11,791 nt of DNA from JARDZI01 sp041639705 (GCA_041639705.1 JBEQBT010000089.1:1-11791); one strand, 5' to 3'; counted from the first letter of the stretch, positions 1 through 6,458 are shown. The notes: a model not told the origin generated them from the letters alone. Numbers and translations are program-made.

Positions 1-1
1 C

Positions 2-226
2 GATCTGGATCCCTATAGTTATGAGTTAAGGCTTGAAATGGCAAAATTATATGCTAAGGAATGTAAGTATCATGATTCCATGATTGAATATGGCAATGCT
101 CTATTTTGTTGTGATGACAAGTTTATTGCAAAGGAAATTTTAAAGGAAACCCTAGAAACTGCAAAAGAGGGCGGGATTAATTATTTAACTGGAATAATTG
201 AACATGATTTAAGAATTCTAAAATAG
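2..226 (+). CDS. C-terminal end of a TPR-like protein (partial)
   Basis: The frame is open to the left edge and ends at TAA 224-226, so only the last 74 residues are visible and the true start lies outside the window. An internal ATG at 38 exists but has no ribosome site, and the same frame continues upstream of it. The fragment is helical and amphipathic. The stretch AKLYAKECKYHDSMIEYGNA has the small-residue and aromatic spacing (A..Y......A...Y..A) of a tetratricopeptide helix pair, followed by a second helical pair around AKEILKETLETAKEGG. TPR repeats mediate protein-protein contacts; the partner is unknown. A terminator follows directly, so this is the last gene of its unit. The TPR call rests on pattern only and could equally be another alpha-solenoid repeat. 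Confidence 0.55.
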   Translation, partial: DLDPYSYELRLEMAKLYAKECKYHDSMIEYGNALFCCDDKFIAKEILKETLETAKEGGINYLTGIIEHDLRILK

Positions 227-255
227 GAAAGCATAATTATGTTTTCCTATTTTTT
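221..255 (+). terminator. Rho-independent terminator after the TPR-like gene
   Basis: AAATAGGAAA (221-230) pairs with TTTCCTATTT (243-252), and the interior CATAATTATG (232-241) is itself a perfect palindrome, so the hairpin is long. A T-run at 250-255 follows. The stem begins inside the last codons of the upstream gene. Confidence 0.85.
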
Positions 256-296
256 ATGAAATATTATAGTTATTATTGCATATACTAAAATACTCT

Positions 297-325
297 TTGA
301 TTTTGTTATCTGTCTGAATTATTAT
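297..325 (+). promoter_or_regulatory. Sigma-A-like promoter for the nucleoside kinase gene
   Basis: TTGATT (297-302) and TATTAT (320-325) are separated by exactly 17 bases. The predicted transcription start near 332 gives a leader of about 137 bases that carries the three hairpins at 342-436. The region is A+T-rich, so a chance match is possible. Confidence 0.5.
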
Positions 326-341
326 TAATAATAACAGTGAA

Positions 342-437
342 CTCGTTCAGCTAAAGCTGAACATCGAGACTTCAGGTAGGGACTCTACCCCACCTGAAGC
401 AAAAAAGTGGAAACTCCACCTTATAGAAGGTGGAGTC
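342..437. repeat. Three consecutive hairpins; structured leader or IS200/IS605-like relic
   Basis: Three strong dyads lie head to tail. The first is GTTCAGCT (345-352) with AGCTGAAC (355-362), extended by CTCG (342-345) with CGAG (365-368). The second is CTTCAGGT (370-377) with ACCTGAAG (392-399), with GGG/CCC inside. The third is ACTCCACCTT (413-422) with AAGGTGGAGT (427-436). None is followed by a T-run, so these are not ordinary terminators. The G+C content is above that of the surroundings. Read on the minus strand, the block resembles the palindrome-rich right end of IS200/IS605-family elements, where TnpB guide RNAs are encoded, but no tnpA or tnpB is present. It also sits wholly in the predicted kinase leader, so a cis-acting RNA is the alternative. 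No T-box motif is visible. Confidence 0.5.
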
Positions 438-468
438 TTAGAAATCGATAAAAGTAAGGAGGGATATT

Positions 469-2121
469 ATGGCGGGTAAGATAAGTATTACCTTCCCTGA
501 AGGTAAAGCTGTTGAATGTAATATTGGAAGCACTATACTTGAAATATTAAATACAGGAATGAATCCTGGAGAACCAGTAATTGCAATAGTTGATGGAGAA
601 GTTGAAGAACTTAATAAAAGAATACATTATAATGTTAAGATATCCCCCATTACTGTTAAAAACCCTCTTGGCGTTAGAACCTATATGAGGAGTATTACAT
701 TTTTGCTTATTAAGGCTGTTGAGGATATATTTCCGGGAGCTAAAGTTACAATAGAGCATTCCTTAAATAAGGGCTTATATGGAGAAATTCACTATTCTAG
801 AAAAATAAATGGTGAAGATATTAAAACCATCAAAAAAAGGATGGAAAAGCTTGTAAAGGAAGATGAAAAATTTGAAAAGATAAAAGTTAAGAAGGAAGAG
901 GCATTAAGAATATTTAGTGATTATAAGATGGATGATAAATTAAGATTATTGAAATATATTGATTTGCCCTATATTAACCTTTATAAATGTGGATATTTGT
1001 ATGATTATTTTTATGGATCCATGGTGCCTTCAACTGGATATCTTAAGGTGTTTGATATAACATTTTATGACCCTGGCTTTATACTTAGGTACCCCAATGA
1101 AGAAAATCCATTTGAAATTCCTGAGTTTAAGGATATGCCAAAGCTTGCAAAGGTTTTCAAGGAAACTGAGGATTGGTCAAGAATTTTGGATGTGTTAGAT
1201 GTGGGTGCATTAAATGATAAGGTAAGTACAAGAGAGATTGAGGAAATAGTTTTGATTGCAGAAGGATTACATGAAAAGAAAATTGCAAGCATTGCAGATA
1301 AAATATATGAGGACAGGGATAAAATTAAGGTTGTCTTAATTGCAGGTCCTTCTTCCTCTGGTAAAACAACCTTCTCAAAAAGACTCTCTATTCAATTAAG
1401 AGTACTTGGACTAAAGCCCTATGCTATATCCTTAGATGATTATTTTGTAGATAAGGTTAATATTCCAAAGGATGAGGATGGAAATCCTGACCTTGAGTCA
1501 ATAAGGGCCTTGGATGTTGAGTTGTTTAATGAACAACTCTCAGGCCTTATTAATGGAGAAGAGGTTGAAATACCAGTATTCAATTTTATTACAGCATTAA
1601 GGGAACCTCATGGTAAAAGATTTAGAATGGACTCTGATACAATACTTGTTATAGAAGGAATACATGGCTTGAATGAATCACTAACCAATTCTATTAACAG
1701 AGAAAATAAATATAAAATTTATATAAGTGCATTAACACAGCTTAATATTGATAATCATAATAGGATACCAACAACAGACGTTAGAATACTTAGAAGAATT
1801 GTAAGGGATAATATGAGTAGAGGCAGGAGTGCAGAAGTTACAATATTAACATGGCCTTTGGTCAGGGAGGGGGAGGAAGTAAATCTATTTCCTTTCCAGG
1901 AAGAAGCGGATACAATGTTTAATTCTACACTTGTTTACGAAATGAGTGTATTGAAAAAATATGCAGAACCTTTGCTGAAAGAAATAGGGATAGATAGTCC
2001 AGCATATATAGAGTCAAAGAGACTAAAGACTTTCTTAGGCTATTTTATAGCTTCGGATGAGTTCATGATACCTAAAAATTCAATTATCAGAGAATTCATA
2101 GGAGGTAGCTGTTTTTATTAA
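469..2121 (+). CDS. TGS-domain nucleoside (uridine-like) kinase with ThrRS-like N-terminus
   Basis: A soluble 550-residue protein that probably phosphorylates a nucleoside with ATP or GTP. Residues about 1-62 form a TGS domain. Residues about 65-230 resemble the threonyl/alanyl-tRNA synthetase second additional (editing) domain. From about 285 on it is a uridine kinase/phosphoribulokinase P-loop domain, with Walker A GPSSSGKTT at 293-301, then SLDDYF and VIEGIHGLNE. In the ThrRS-like part the usual RHSxAH is replaced by RTYMRSI (70-76), and the usual DxCRGPH by DYFYGSM (179-185), so the zinc/editing His and Cys residues are gone. This is consistent with a binding role rather than tRNA editing. 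Start ATG 469 is set by AAGGAGGG (456-463). Its length is normal for the clostridial family. The exact nucleoside substrate cannot be read from sequence. Confidence 0.88.
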   Translation: MAGKISITFPEGKAVECNIGSTILEILNTGMNPGEPVIAIVDGEVEELNKRIHYNVKISPITVKNPLGVRTYMRSITFLLIKAVEDIFPGAKVTIEHSLNKGLYGEIHYSRKINGEDIKTIKKRMEKLVKEDEKFEKIKVKKEEALRIFSDYKMDDKLRLLKYIDLPYINLYKCGYLYDYFYGSMVPSTGYLKVFDITFYDPGFILRYPNEENPFEIPEFKDMPKLAKVFKETEDWSRILDVLDVGALNDKVSTREIEEIVLIAEGLHEKKIASIADKIYEDRDKIKVVLIAGPSSSGKTTFSKRLSIQLRVLGLKPYAISLDDYFVDKVNIPKDEDGNPDLESIRALDVELFNEQLSGLINGEEVEIPVFNFITALREPHGKRFRMDSDTILVIEGIHGLNESLTNSINRENKYKIYISALTQLNIDNHNRIPTTDVRILRRIVRDNMSRGRSAEVTILTWPLVREGEEVNLFPFQEEADTMFNSTLVYEMSVLKKYAEPLLKEIGIDSPAYIESKRLKTFLGYFIASDEFMIPKNSIIREFIGGSCFY

Positions 2122-2156
2122 TAACTATGGCACAACGCGAATCCTGCATCATACAT

Positions 2157-2253
2157 TGTAGGGGCCAACAGTGATGGCCCCCAACGTACTAATGATTTAG
2201 ATTACCCTTTCTATCATGATGCGCAATAACGGGTGAACACTGTTCGCCCCTAC
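2157..2253. repeat. MITE-like palindromic intergenic repeat
   Basis: The left arm (2158-2182, GTAGGGGCCAACAGTG...) and the inverted complement of the right arm (2229-2253, GTAGGGGCGAACAGTG...) match at most positions. Each arm also folds on itself: GGGGCCA (2161-2167) pairs with TGGCCCC (2175-2181), and GGGTGAAC with GTTCGCCC in the right arm. There is no coding capacity between them. The G+C-rich arms stand out against the flanks. This pattern is typical of small non-autonomous palindromic repeats in clostridial intergenic space. No target-site duplication could be identified. Confidence 0.6.
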
Positions 2254-2285
2254 TGATAGGATTAAACTAATACAAAGATGCATTA

Positions 2286-2314
2286 TTGATAAACAGATAC
2301 TTTTGAAGTATTTC
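2286..2314 (+). promoter_or_regulatory. Possible promoter with overlapping dyad, nitrilase gene
   Basis: TTGATA (2286-2291) and TATTTC (2309-2314) are 17 bases apart. A dyad covers the spacer and -10: ATACTT (2297-2302) with AAGTAT (2306-2311), plus ACAG (2293-2296) with CTGT (2314-2317). The dyad could be an operator or just A+T-rich chance. The -10 is weak. Confidence 0.35.
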
Positions 2315-2345
2315 TGTAGAAAAAATTATATTAGAGGTGTTTAAT

Positions 2346-3155
2346 TTGTTTAAGATTGCACTTTGCCAATCAAATGTTGTAGATAACAAGAGTGAAAATC
2401 TTGAAAATGCATATAAGTTAATTTCTGAGGCTGCCTTAAATGGAGCAGAAATGATTGCTTTATGTGAGATGTTTAATTGCCCATATTCGGGTAAATACTT
2501 TTCTGACTATGGAGAAAAGGAAGCTGATAGTGAAACACTTGGAATGCTTAAAGCTATTGCTGTGGAAAAAGGTATTTACTTAATTGGAGGTTCCATACCT
2601 GAAATGGAAGAGAACAAAATTTATAATACCTCATATGTTATAAACTCAGAAGGTAAGATTATTGCAAAACATAGAAAAACTCACCTGTTTGATGTGAATA
2701 TAGAAAATGGGATCAGGTTTATGGAATCGGAGTATTTAAGTTCAGGAGAAGATATAACTGTTTTTGATACTCCATTTGGCAAGGCTGGGTTATGTATATG
2801 CTATGATGTAAGATTTCCCGAAATGATAAGATCTCTGGTTCTAAAGGGTGCCCAGGTTATTTTTGTACCTGCAGCCTTCAACATGACAACAGGTCCAGTA
2901 CATTGGGAAACCTTGTTTAAAGCCAGAGCATTGGACAACCAGGTCTACATGGCAGGAATCTCCCCAGCAAGAGAAGAAAATGGAGTATACACTGCATATG
3001 GACATTCAATTATTACAAACCCCTGGGGGCAGATAATAGGAAAGGCAAATGAAGGACAAGAGATAATATATGGGGATATTGACATTGATTATGAAAATAA
3101 GATAAGAGAGGAATTACCCCTCTTAAAACATAGAAAGCCTGGGATATACATATAG
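2346..3155 (+). CDS. Carbon-nitrogen hydrolase (nitrilase superfamily, omega-amidase-like)
   Basis: A 269-residue cytosolic amidase. The Glu-Lys-Cys triad of the nitrilase superfamily is visible: E41 in ALCEMFNCPYS, K111 in KHRKTHLFD, and C152 in CICYDVRFPE. The layout best matches the Nit2/omega-amidase branch, which hydrolyses omega-amides of 2-oxo acids such as 2-oxoglutaramate or deaminated glutathione; the substrate here is inferred. A GTG at 2337 would lengthen the frame by three codons, but it lies inside the ribosome site AGAGGTG (2333-2339). TTG 2346, six bases downstream, gives the family-like N-terminus MFKIALCQ and is the likelier start. The YitT-family gene begins 33 bases after the stop with no terminator between them, so the two are probably co-transcribed. 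Confidence 0.87.
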   Translation: MFKIALCQSNVVDNKSENLENAYKLISEAALNGAEMIALCEMFNCPYSGKYFSDYGEKEADSETLGMLKAIAVEKGIYLIGGSIPEMEENKIYNTSYVINSEGKIIAKHRKTHLFDVNIENGIRFMESEYLSSGEDITVFDTPFGKAGLCICYDVRFPEMIRSLVLKGAQVIFVPAAFNMTTGPVHWETLFKARALDNQVYMAGISPAREENGVYTAYGHSIITNPWGQIIGKANEGQEIIYGDIDIDYENKIREELPLLKHRKPGIYI

Positions 3156-3188
3156 TGAAAAATAAAAAGCCAAATAGGGGGAAGAAAA

Positions 3189-4040
3189 ATGAGTAAAAAG
3201 AAGGAACTGTTTATTAGAATATTTTTTGTGCTTATTGGAAGCTTTCTAAATGCAATAGCAATAAATTCATTTATAATACCACATAGGCTTTTAAGCGGAG
3301 GGGTTGCAGGTATTGCAATTATTATTCAATATGTTGCTAATATACCTTCTGGGTACTTAATTCTTGCATTTAATATACCTATTTTTATTTATGGTATTAG
3401 AGAGGTAGACAAGGATTTTATAATATTTAGCCTGATTGGTACATTGGCATTGTCTGGTTTCCTTGTTCTAACAACAGGGATAAGCCAATATTTAATGGTA
3501 GATGACATATTGCTTTCCAGCATATATGCTGGTGTTATAGGGGGGCTTGGTGCAGGAATTGTATTTAGGAACAGGGCATCCATGGGAGGAATAGATATTA
3601 TCTCAGTGGCAATTAAAAGAAAAAGTGGAATAAGTATTTCCACCATTTCACTTGCAATAAATGTGGTAGTAGTTTTAATAGGGTTATTTATTAACAATAT
3701 AGAAATAGCTTTGTATACCTTGATCAACATGTATGTTGCTTCAGTTGTAATAAATAGAGTTATAGATGGCTTCGATAGAAAGAAATTGTTATTTATTGTT
3801 ACTGAAAAAGAGAAGGAAGTTTCCAACATGATTATGAAGGAGTTAGGAAGGGGAGTAACCTACTTTTATGGAGAAGGCGCATACACAGGGGAAAACAAAA
3901 GGGTTATTTACTGTATAGTGACCCTGAATCAATTAGTAAAAGTTAAGAAGATGATTGAAGACCTAGATCCAACCTCCCTTATGTCAGTAATTGATGCCTC
4001 AGAGGTACAGGGAAAAGGATTTAAAAAACCTGCTTTATAG
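3189..4040 (+). CDS. YitT family membrane protein (DUF161 + DUF2179)
   Basis: A 283-residue integral membrane protein. Roughly residues 8-200 hold the hydrophobic segments of the YitT/DUF161 repeat, including the family-typical stretches FIIPHRLLSGGVAGIAII and NRASMGGIDIISV. The soluble C-terminal part (about 215-275, with GVTYFYGEGAYTGENKRVIY) is the DUF2179 domain. Function is not established for this family; transport or membrane-associated sensing are suggestions only. Start ATG 3189 is preceded by AGGGGGA (3176-3182). It shares a probable transcript with the upstream amidase, and no shared pathway is evident. No convincing terminator follows; a palindromic repeat lies 100 bases downstream. 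Confidence 0.88.
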   Translation: MSKKKELFIRIFFVLIGSFLNAIAINSFIIPHRLLSGGVAGIAIIIQYVANIPSGYLILAFNIPIFIYGIREVDKDFIIFSLIGTLALSGFLVLTTGISQYLMVDDILLSSIYAGVIGGLGAGIVFRNRASMGGIDIISVAIKRKSGISISTISLAINVVVVLIGLFINNIEIALYTLINMYVASVVINRVIDGFDRKKLLFIVTEKEKEVSNMIMKELGRGVTYFYGEGAYTGENKRVIYCIVTLNQLVKVKKMIEDLDPTSLMSVIDASEVQGKGFKKPAL

Positions 4041-4140
4041 TTTTATTTATGAGGTGCTGTCTTAAAATTTCTAAAAATTATGGTTATGAAAAAAGGTTGT
4101 GTTTATCATTAATATGAAATCCTAATCTGTTATAGTAATA

Positions 4141-4211
4141 TGTCATCCTAAACGTAGTGAAGGATCTTATTAGCATCTTGAGAAAGATTCTTCACTACGT
4201 TCAGAATGACA
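4141..4211. repeat. Palindromic intergenic repeat with 28-base inverted arms
   Basis: The left arm 4141-4168 (TGTCATCCTAAACGTAGTGA...) matches the inverted complement of 4184-4211 at 25 of 28 positions, around a 15-base centre. The outer ends are TGTCAT and ATGACA. There is no open frame and no T-run. This 'TGTCATTCTGAACG' type of dispersed palindrome is common in bacterial intergenic space and behaves like a MITE or REP-like element. The rest of the 4041-4301 gap is A+T-rich and shows nothing further that I can support. Confidence 0.75.
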
Positions 4212-4301
4212 GGCTGTTTTCATATATCGTGGTGTGACAACGTATCATAAGGCATAATTTTTTGATACAGAGCCCTTTACAGGATAAGGTTTGGTTAAGT
4301 A

Positions 4302-4832
4302 TTATTTGTGTTTTAAAGTTAAGCGAACTATTCTTTTGATAATTTTATTTGCTATTGGATAGGAAATTCCATAGGCAGATAATACCGTAAGTATTTCCGG
4401 ATGATGTTTTTCAATTTTTTTAACAATATCATCAACTTCATCATCACATTTCTCATCCTCTTCGTCCTCTTCAAGTTCAACCATATATGGCATAACTCCT
4501 ATATTATTCATCATGCAGCAGGGCATCATATTGTGCATAGCTGGTTCTTCGTTCATAGGCATCATATCACCCATATCATCCATTTGCATATTTCCGTACA
4601 TAGGCATCATATCACTCGTTTGCATATTTCCATGCATAGGCACCATATCTTCCATTGACATAGTTCCATACATGGGTTCCATATCCTGTGCAGCCATAGT
4701 TTCATACATGGGCATCTTATGCATATGGACACCTTTTACAGGCATTTCCAAGTCATCCTCCATTGAAATGTCTTCAACCATGGACATTTTTTTCTCGTTC
4801 ATATCCTTGTCTGTATACATTCTATAATTCAT
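4302..4832 (-). CDS. Methionine-rich 12-residue-repeat protein, unknown function
   Basis: I do not recognise the family. The protein has 176 residues, 34 of them Met, all within the first 117. Residues 39-86 are four consecutive 12-residue repeats: KMPMYETMAAQD, MEPMYGTMSMED, MVPMHGNMQTSD and MMPMYGNMQMDD (consensus xxPM[YH]GxMxxxD). A Met/Cys patch follows (HNMMPCCMMNN, 100-110), then an acidic run (119-135), then a basic helical tail (136-176, HHPEILTVLSAYGISYPIANKIIKRI). No signal peptide or membrane segment is seen. Met, His and Cys spacing of this kind can bind Cu(I) or similar soft metals, and clostridial spore-coat proteins can also be Met/Tyr-rich; both are inference. ATG 4832 has a good ribosome site (GGAGGT, plus-strand 4839-4844). 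A CATAAAATA at 4873-4865 fits the sigma-K -10 pattern but lacks a clear -35. A His-rich frame on the opposite strand is its shadow. Confidence 0.75.
   Translation of the reverse strand: MNYRMYTDKDMNEKKMSMVEDISMEDDLEMPVKGVHMHKMPMYETMAAQDMEPMYGTMSMEDMVPMHGNMQTSDMMPMYGNMQMDDMGDMMPMNEEPAMHNMMPCCMMNNIGVMPYMVELEEDEEDEKCDDEVDDIVKKIEKHHPEILTVLSAYGISYPIANKIIKRIVRLTLKHK
4575..4718 (-). repeat. Four tandem 36-bp coding repeats
   Basis: These are the DNA counterpart of residues 39-86 of the Met-rich protein: four in-frame 36-base units that share recognisable GGCATCATAT and CATAGGCA blocks on the plus strand. The in-frame unit length permits copy-number change without a frameshift. Confidence 0.75.
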
Positions 4833-5004
4833 TAATATACCTCCACAGATTTTAAGTACAGTACTATTTTATGAATAGATTATAATATTTGATACAGTTT
4901 TGGGTTTTTTATTTTAGTCTAAAAAACTTATAATTTGTTAATTAATACTAAAGGAAAAGCAAAATTTTTATAGAATAATATTATAAATGTTTGGAGGTGA
5001 TTAT

Positions 5005-5064
5005 ATGGCAATATGGAAATGCAAAACCTGTAGAGAGATAAAAGAAGGGGAAATTATAAAATAA
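5005..5064 (+). pseudogene. 19-codon rubredoxin-like (RCKP-type) stub
   Basis: A very short frame, MAIWKCKTCREIKEGEIIK then TAA, stands behind a strong ribosome site GGAGGTGA (4993-5000). It has the CxxC knuckle (C6, C9) and KEG context of the small clostridial rubredoxin-like proteins that normally continue with an RCKP segment and a second CPxCG knuckle. That second half is absent in all frames downstream. Most likely it is a truncated remnant; a genuine micropeptide is less likely. A terminator at 5120 could close its transcript. Confidence 0.45.
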
Positions 5065-5119
5065 CGATAAAACTAACAATACTATAGGAATTTAGTTAAT
5101 AAACCCTTTAGAATCAATG

Positions 5120-5159
5120 GATAAAACAATATTCTGGTTTTATCTTTTTTTATTTTTAT
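5120..5159 (+). terminator. AT-rich Rho-independent terminator
   Basis: GATAAAAC (5120-5127) pairs with GTTTTATC (5137-5144) around a 9-base loop, followed by a T-rich run 5145-5157. It closes the transcript carrying the rubredoxin-like stub. Confidence 0.7.
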
Positions 5160-5279
5160 AGATATAATTTAGAAAATAAGGTAATGGTTTTAGTAGTACA
5201 ACAGATATTGTCTTCATAGACAAAATAACATTAATTGGATATTATGTGATTATGGCTTTTATAAGATGGAGTGTGTTTT

Positions 5280-5909
5280 ATGAATAATGAAGAATGTGAA
5301 AGTAATAATCTAAATCAATTAAATGATAATCTTGTAGAATTAGAGAATAAGCGTATTAAATATAGATTTTTACAAGAGACATGCAAAATAGCTAAAAAGC
5401 TACCAGATGGTAATGAGAAAATTGAAGAGTTTATCTTAATAATGATTGAACAAAAAAAGGAAGGCAAAGTTAGAAGAAAACCTCATCCACTTTCAGAATT
5501 TTTAATTGAGTTCAAGAATCATGGAATTAGTGAGTATGATATTGGAACGTTGAAGCTGAAAGCTGCTTTCATTGTAAAATTTTTAAATTTTACATTTATA
5601 GCTAACGAGAATAATATTGATGATGTTATGGATTTAACATTTGAACATGCAACAAATTATCTTAATAATTACTCTTACTCTGGAGTTCAAAAGGAAACAG
5701 TAGAACGATGTGAGAATGTTCTAAAAGACCTTTATTATTTTCTTGCTAAAAGGAACGTCCTAAAAAATATAACTTTAGATGATTTTGATACTTCTACAGT
5801 TGAATGGAATGGATATATAAAAATAGTAATTCATTCGCCATTTAGAAATGCTCATTACCCAAGAAAGACAAATAAAAAGAGTTATTTGACTAAAAAAATC
5901 AGCATTTAA
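5280..5909 (+). CDS. Recombinase-like core-binding (SAM-like) protein without catalytic domain
   Basis: A 209-residue protein. The middle (about 65-165, from LSEFLIEFKNHGISEYDIGT through ENVLKDLYYFLAKRNVLKNI) follows the helical pattern of the N-terminal DNA-binding domain of tyrosine recombinases, preceded by a Lys/Glu-rich helical segment. No catalytic half with R..HxxR..Y is present. The protein ends in a basic tail and stops inside a terminator loop. It is therefore either a decayed integrase or a stand-alone DNA-binding derivative. A GTG at 5271 opens the frame, but its G is the last base of the ribosome site GGAG (5268-5271), so ATG 5280, eight bases on, is preferred. A small hairpin, TTGTCT/AGACAA (5208-5223), lies in the leader. 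Family assignment is moderate. Confidence 0.6.
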   Translation: MNNEECESNNLNQLNDNLVELENKRIKYRFLQETCKIAKKLPDGNEKIEEFILIMIEQKKEGKVRRKPHPLSEFLIEFKNHGISEYDIGTLKLKAAFIVKFLNFTFIANENNIDDVMDLTFEHATNYLNNYSYSGVQKETVERCENVLKDLYYFLAKRNVLKNITLDDFDTSTVEWNGYIKIVIHSPFRNAHYPRKTNKKSYLTKKISI

Positions 5910-5921
5910 GCTGATTTTTTT
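5893..5921. terminator. Bidirectional terminator between convergent genes
   Basis: AAAAAATCAGC (5893-5903) pairs perfectly with GCTGATTTTTT (5910-5920) around loop ATTTAA, which contains the stop codon of the upstream gene. The A-run on one side and T-run on the other make it usable on both strands, so it also serves the minus-strand winged-helix gene ending at 5959. Confidence 0.85.
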
Positions 5922-5958
5922 GTATAAAAACAATCCTTTAGTTAATTTTGGGTCATCG

Positions 5959-6138
5959 TTATTCATTTGCTGAATAATAACATCTTTTAGGGGATAATAT
6001 TTTATCCTCTTTCTTTAAATCTTTTATAGCCTTATCAACTTCAGCTTTATCAATACCAGTCATTTCGGAAATATCTCCTGCTTTCAATGGTTCTTTAGAA
6101 TTTTTTAGAGCATTTAATACAATTTCTTTTGAACTCAT
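5959..6138 (-). CDS. Small winged-helix (MarR-like) DNA-binding protein
   Basis: A 59-residue protein consisting almost only of a helix-turn-helix: SKEIVLNALKNSKEPLKAGD, then ISEMTGIDKAEVDKAIKDLK as the recognition helix pair, then a short wing (EDKILSPKRCYYS). It is probably a small transcriptional regulator; the target is unknown, and no partner domain for ligand sensing is present. The frame can be opened at TTG 6147, but that codon abuts the ribosome site GAGGAG (plus-strand 6148-6153). ATG 6138, nine bases away, is the supported start. It converges on the recombinase-like gene and shares its terminator. Confidence 0.75.
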   Translation of the reverse strand: MSSKEIVLNALKNSKEPLKAGDISEMTGIDKAEVDKAIKDLKKEDKILSPKRCYYSANE

Positions 6139-6173
6139 ATATTTCAACTCCTCAATGAAAATATTTTATAATT

Positions 6174-6182
6174 ATTATAACA
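6174..6182 (-). promoter_or_regulatory. Extended -10 promoter of the winged-helix gene
   Basis: On the minus strand TGTTATAAT (TGn plus TATAAT) lies about 36 bases upstream of ATG 6138, giving a leader of roughly 29 bases. No good -35 is seen, which fits an extended -10 promoter. Confidence 0.4.
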
Positions 6183-6235
6183 TCTAAATTCAAAATGATA
6201 TATTGTTTATTAGTATCAATTAAAGTTTATTCTTA

Positions 6236-6394
6236 TTAAATACTTTTTCTCATAACAGTTTTAAATAAAGCTTCAACTGATATTCCATGAGCTACTGCAA
6301 TTGAAATAACCTCATAATTTACCACCACTCTCGATAAATCTTCAATTATGGACAGTATTGTCTGATCAATTGTAAATGGGTCTAATATGTTCTT
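6236..6394 (-). pseudogene. Decayed coding remnant, about 52 codons
   Basis: A minus-strand stretch free of stops, bounded by TAA at 6395-6397 and TAA at 6236-6238, reads as protein-like sequence (ILDPFTIDQTILSIIEDLSR followed by EVISIAVAHGISVEALFKT). It has no ATG, GTG or TTG near its beginning and no ribosome site. The alternation of hydrophobic and charged residues looks like real coding history in otherwise very A+T-rich spacer. The family is not recognised; a fragment of a phage or mobile-element gene is possible. Confidence 0.35.
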
Positions 6395-6422
6395 TTATTT
6401 TTTTATAATATTGAATAATTAG

Positions 6423-6451
6423 TTGATTTTTAAAAATAAAAGATGTATAAT
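6423..6451 (+). promoter_or_regulatory. Promoter of the metal-resistance operon
   Basis: TTGATT (6423-6428) and TATAAT (6446-6451) are spaced by 17 bases. The predicted start near 6458 places the operator just downstream, as expected for repression by an ArsR/SmtB protein. Confidence 0.75.
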
Positions 6452-6458
6452 CATATCA

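Noticed and set aside
342..437. T-box riboswitch for the gene with a ThrRS-like domain
   Set aside because: No AGGGUGGNACCGCG-type T-box sequence and no terminator/antiterminator pair with a T-run.
2337..2345. GTG 2337 as start of the amidase gene
   Set aside because: It overlaps the ribosome site AGAGGTG itself; TTG 2346 has proper spacing and a family-like N-terminus.
4242..4268. GTATCA/TGATAC dyad as terminator of the Met-rich gene
   Set aside because: Only six base pairs around a 15-base loop with no useful T-run on the minus strand.
4575..4718. CRISPR-like array from the regular 36-bp periodicity
   Set aside because: The units are contiguous in-frame coding repeats without unique spacers, and no cas genes are present.
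4401..4827. Plus-strand frames giving a His/Ile-rich protein opposite the Met-rich gene
   Set aside because: No ribosome site. The composition is the exact antisense of ATG-rich repeats, so it is a shadow.
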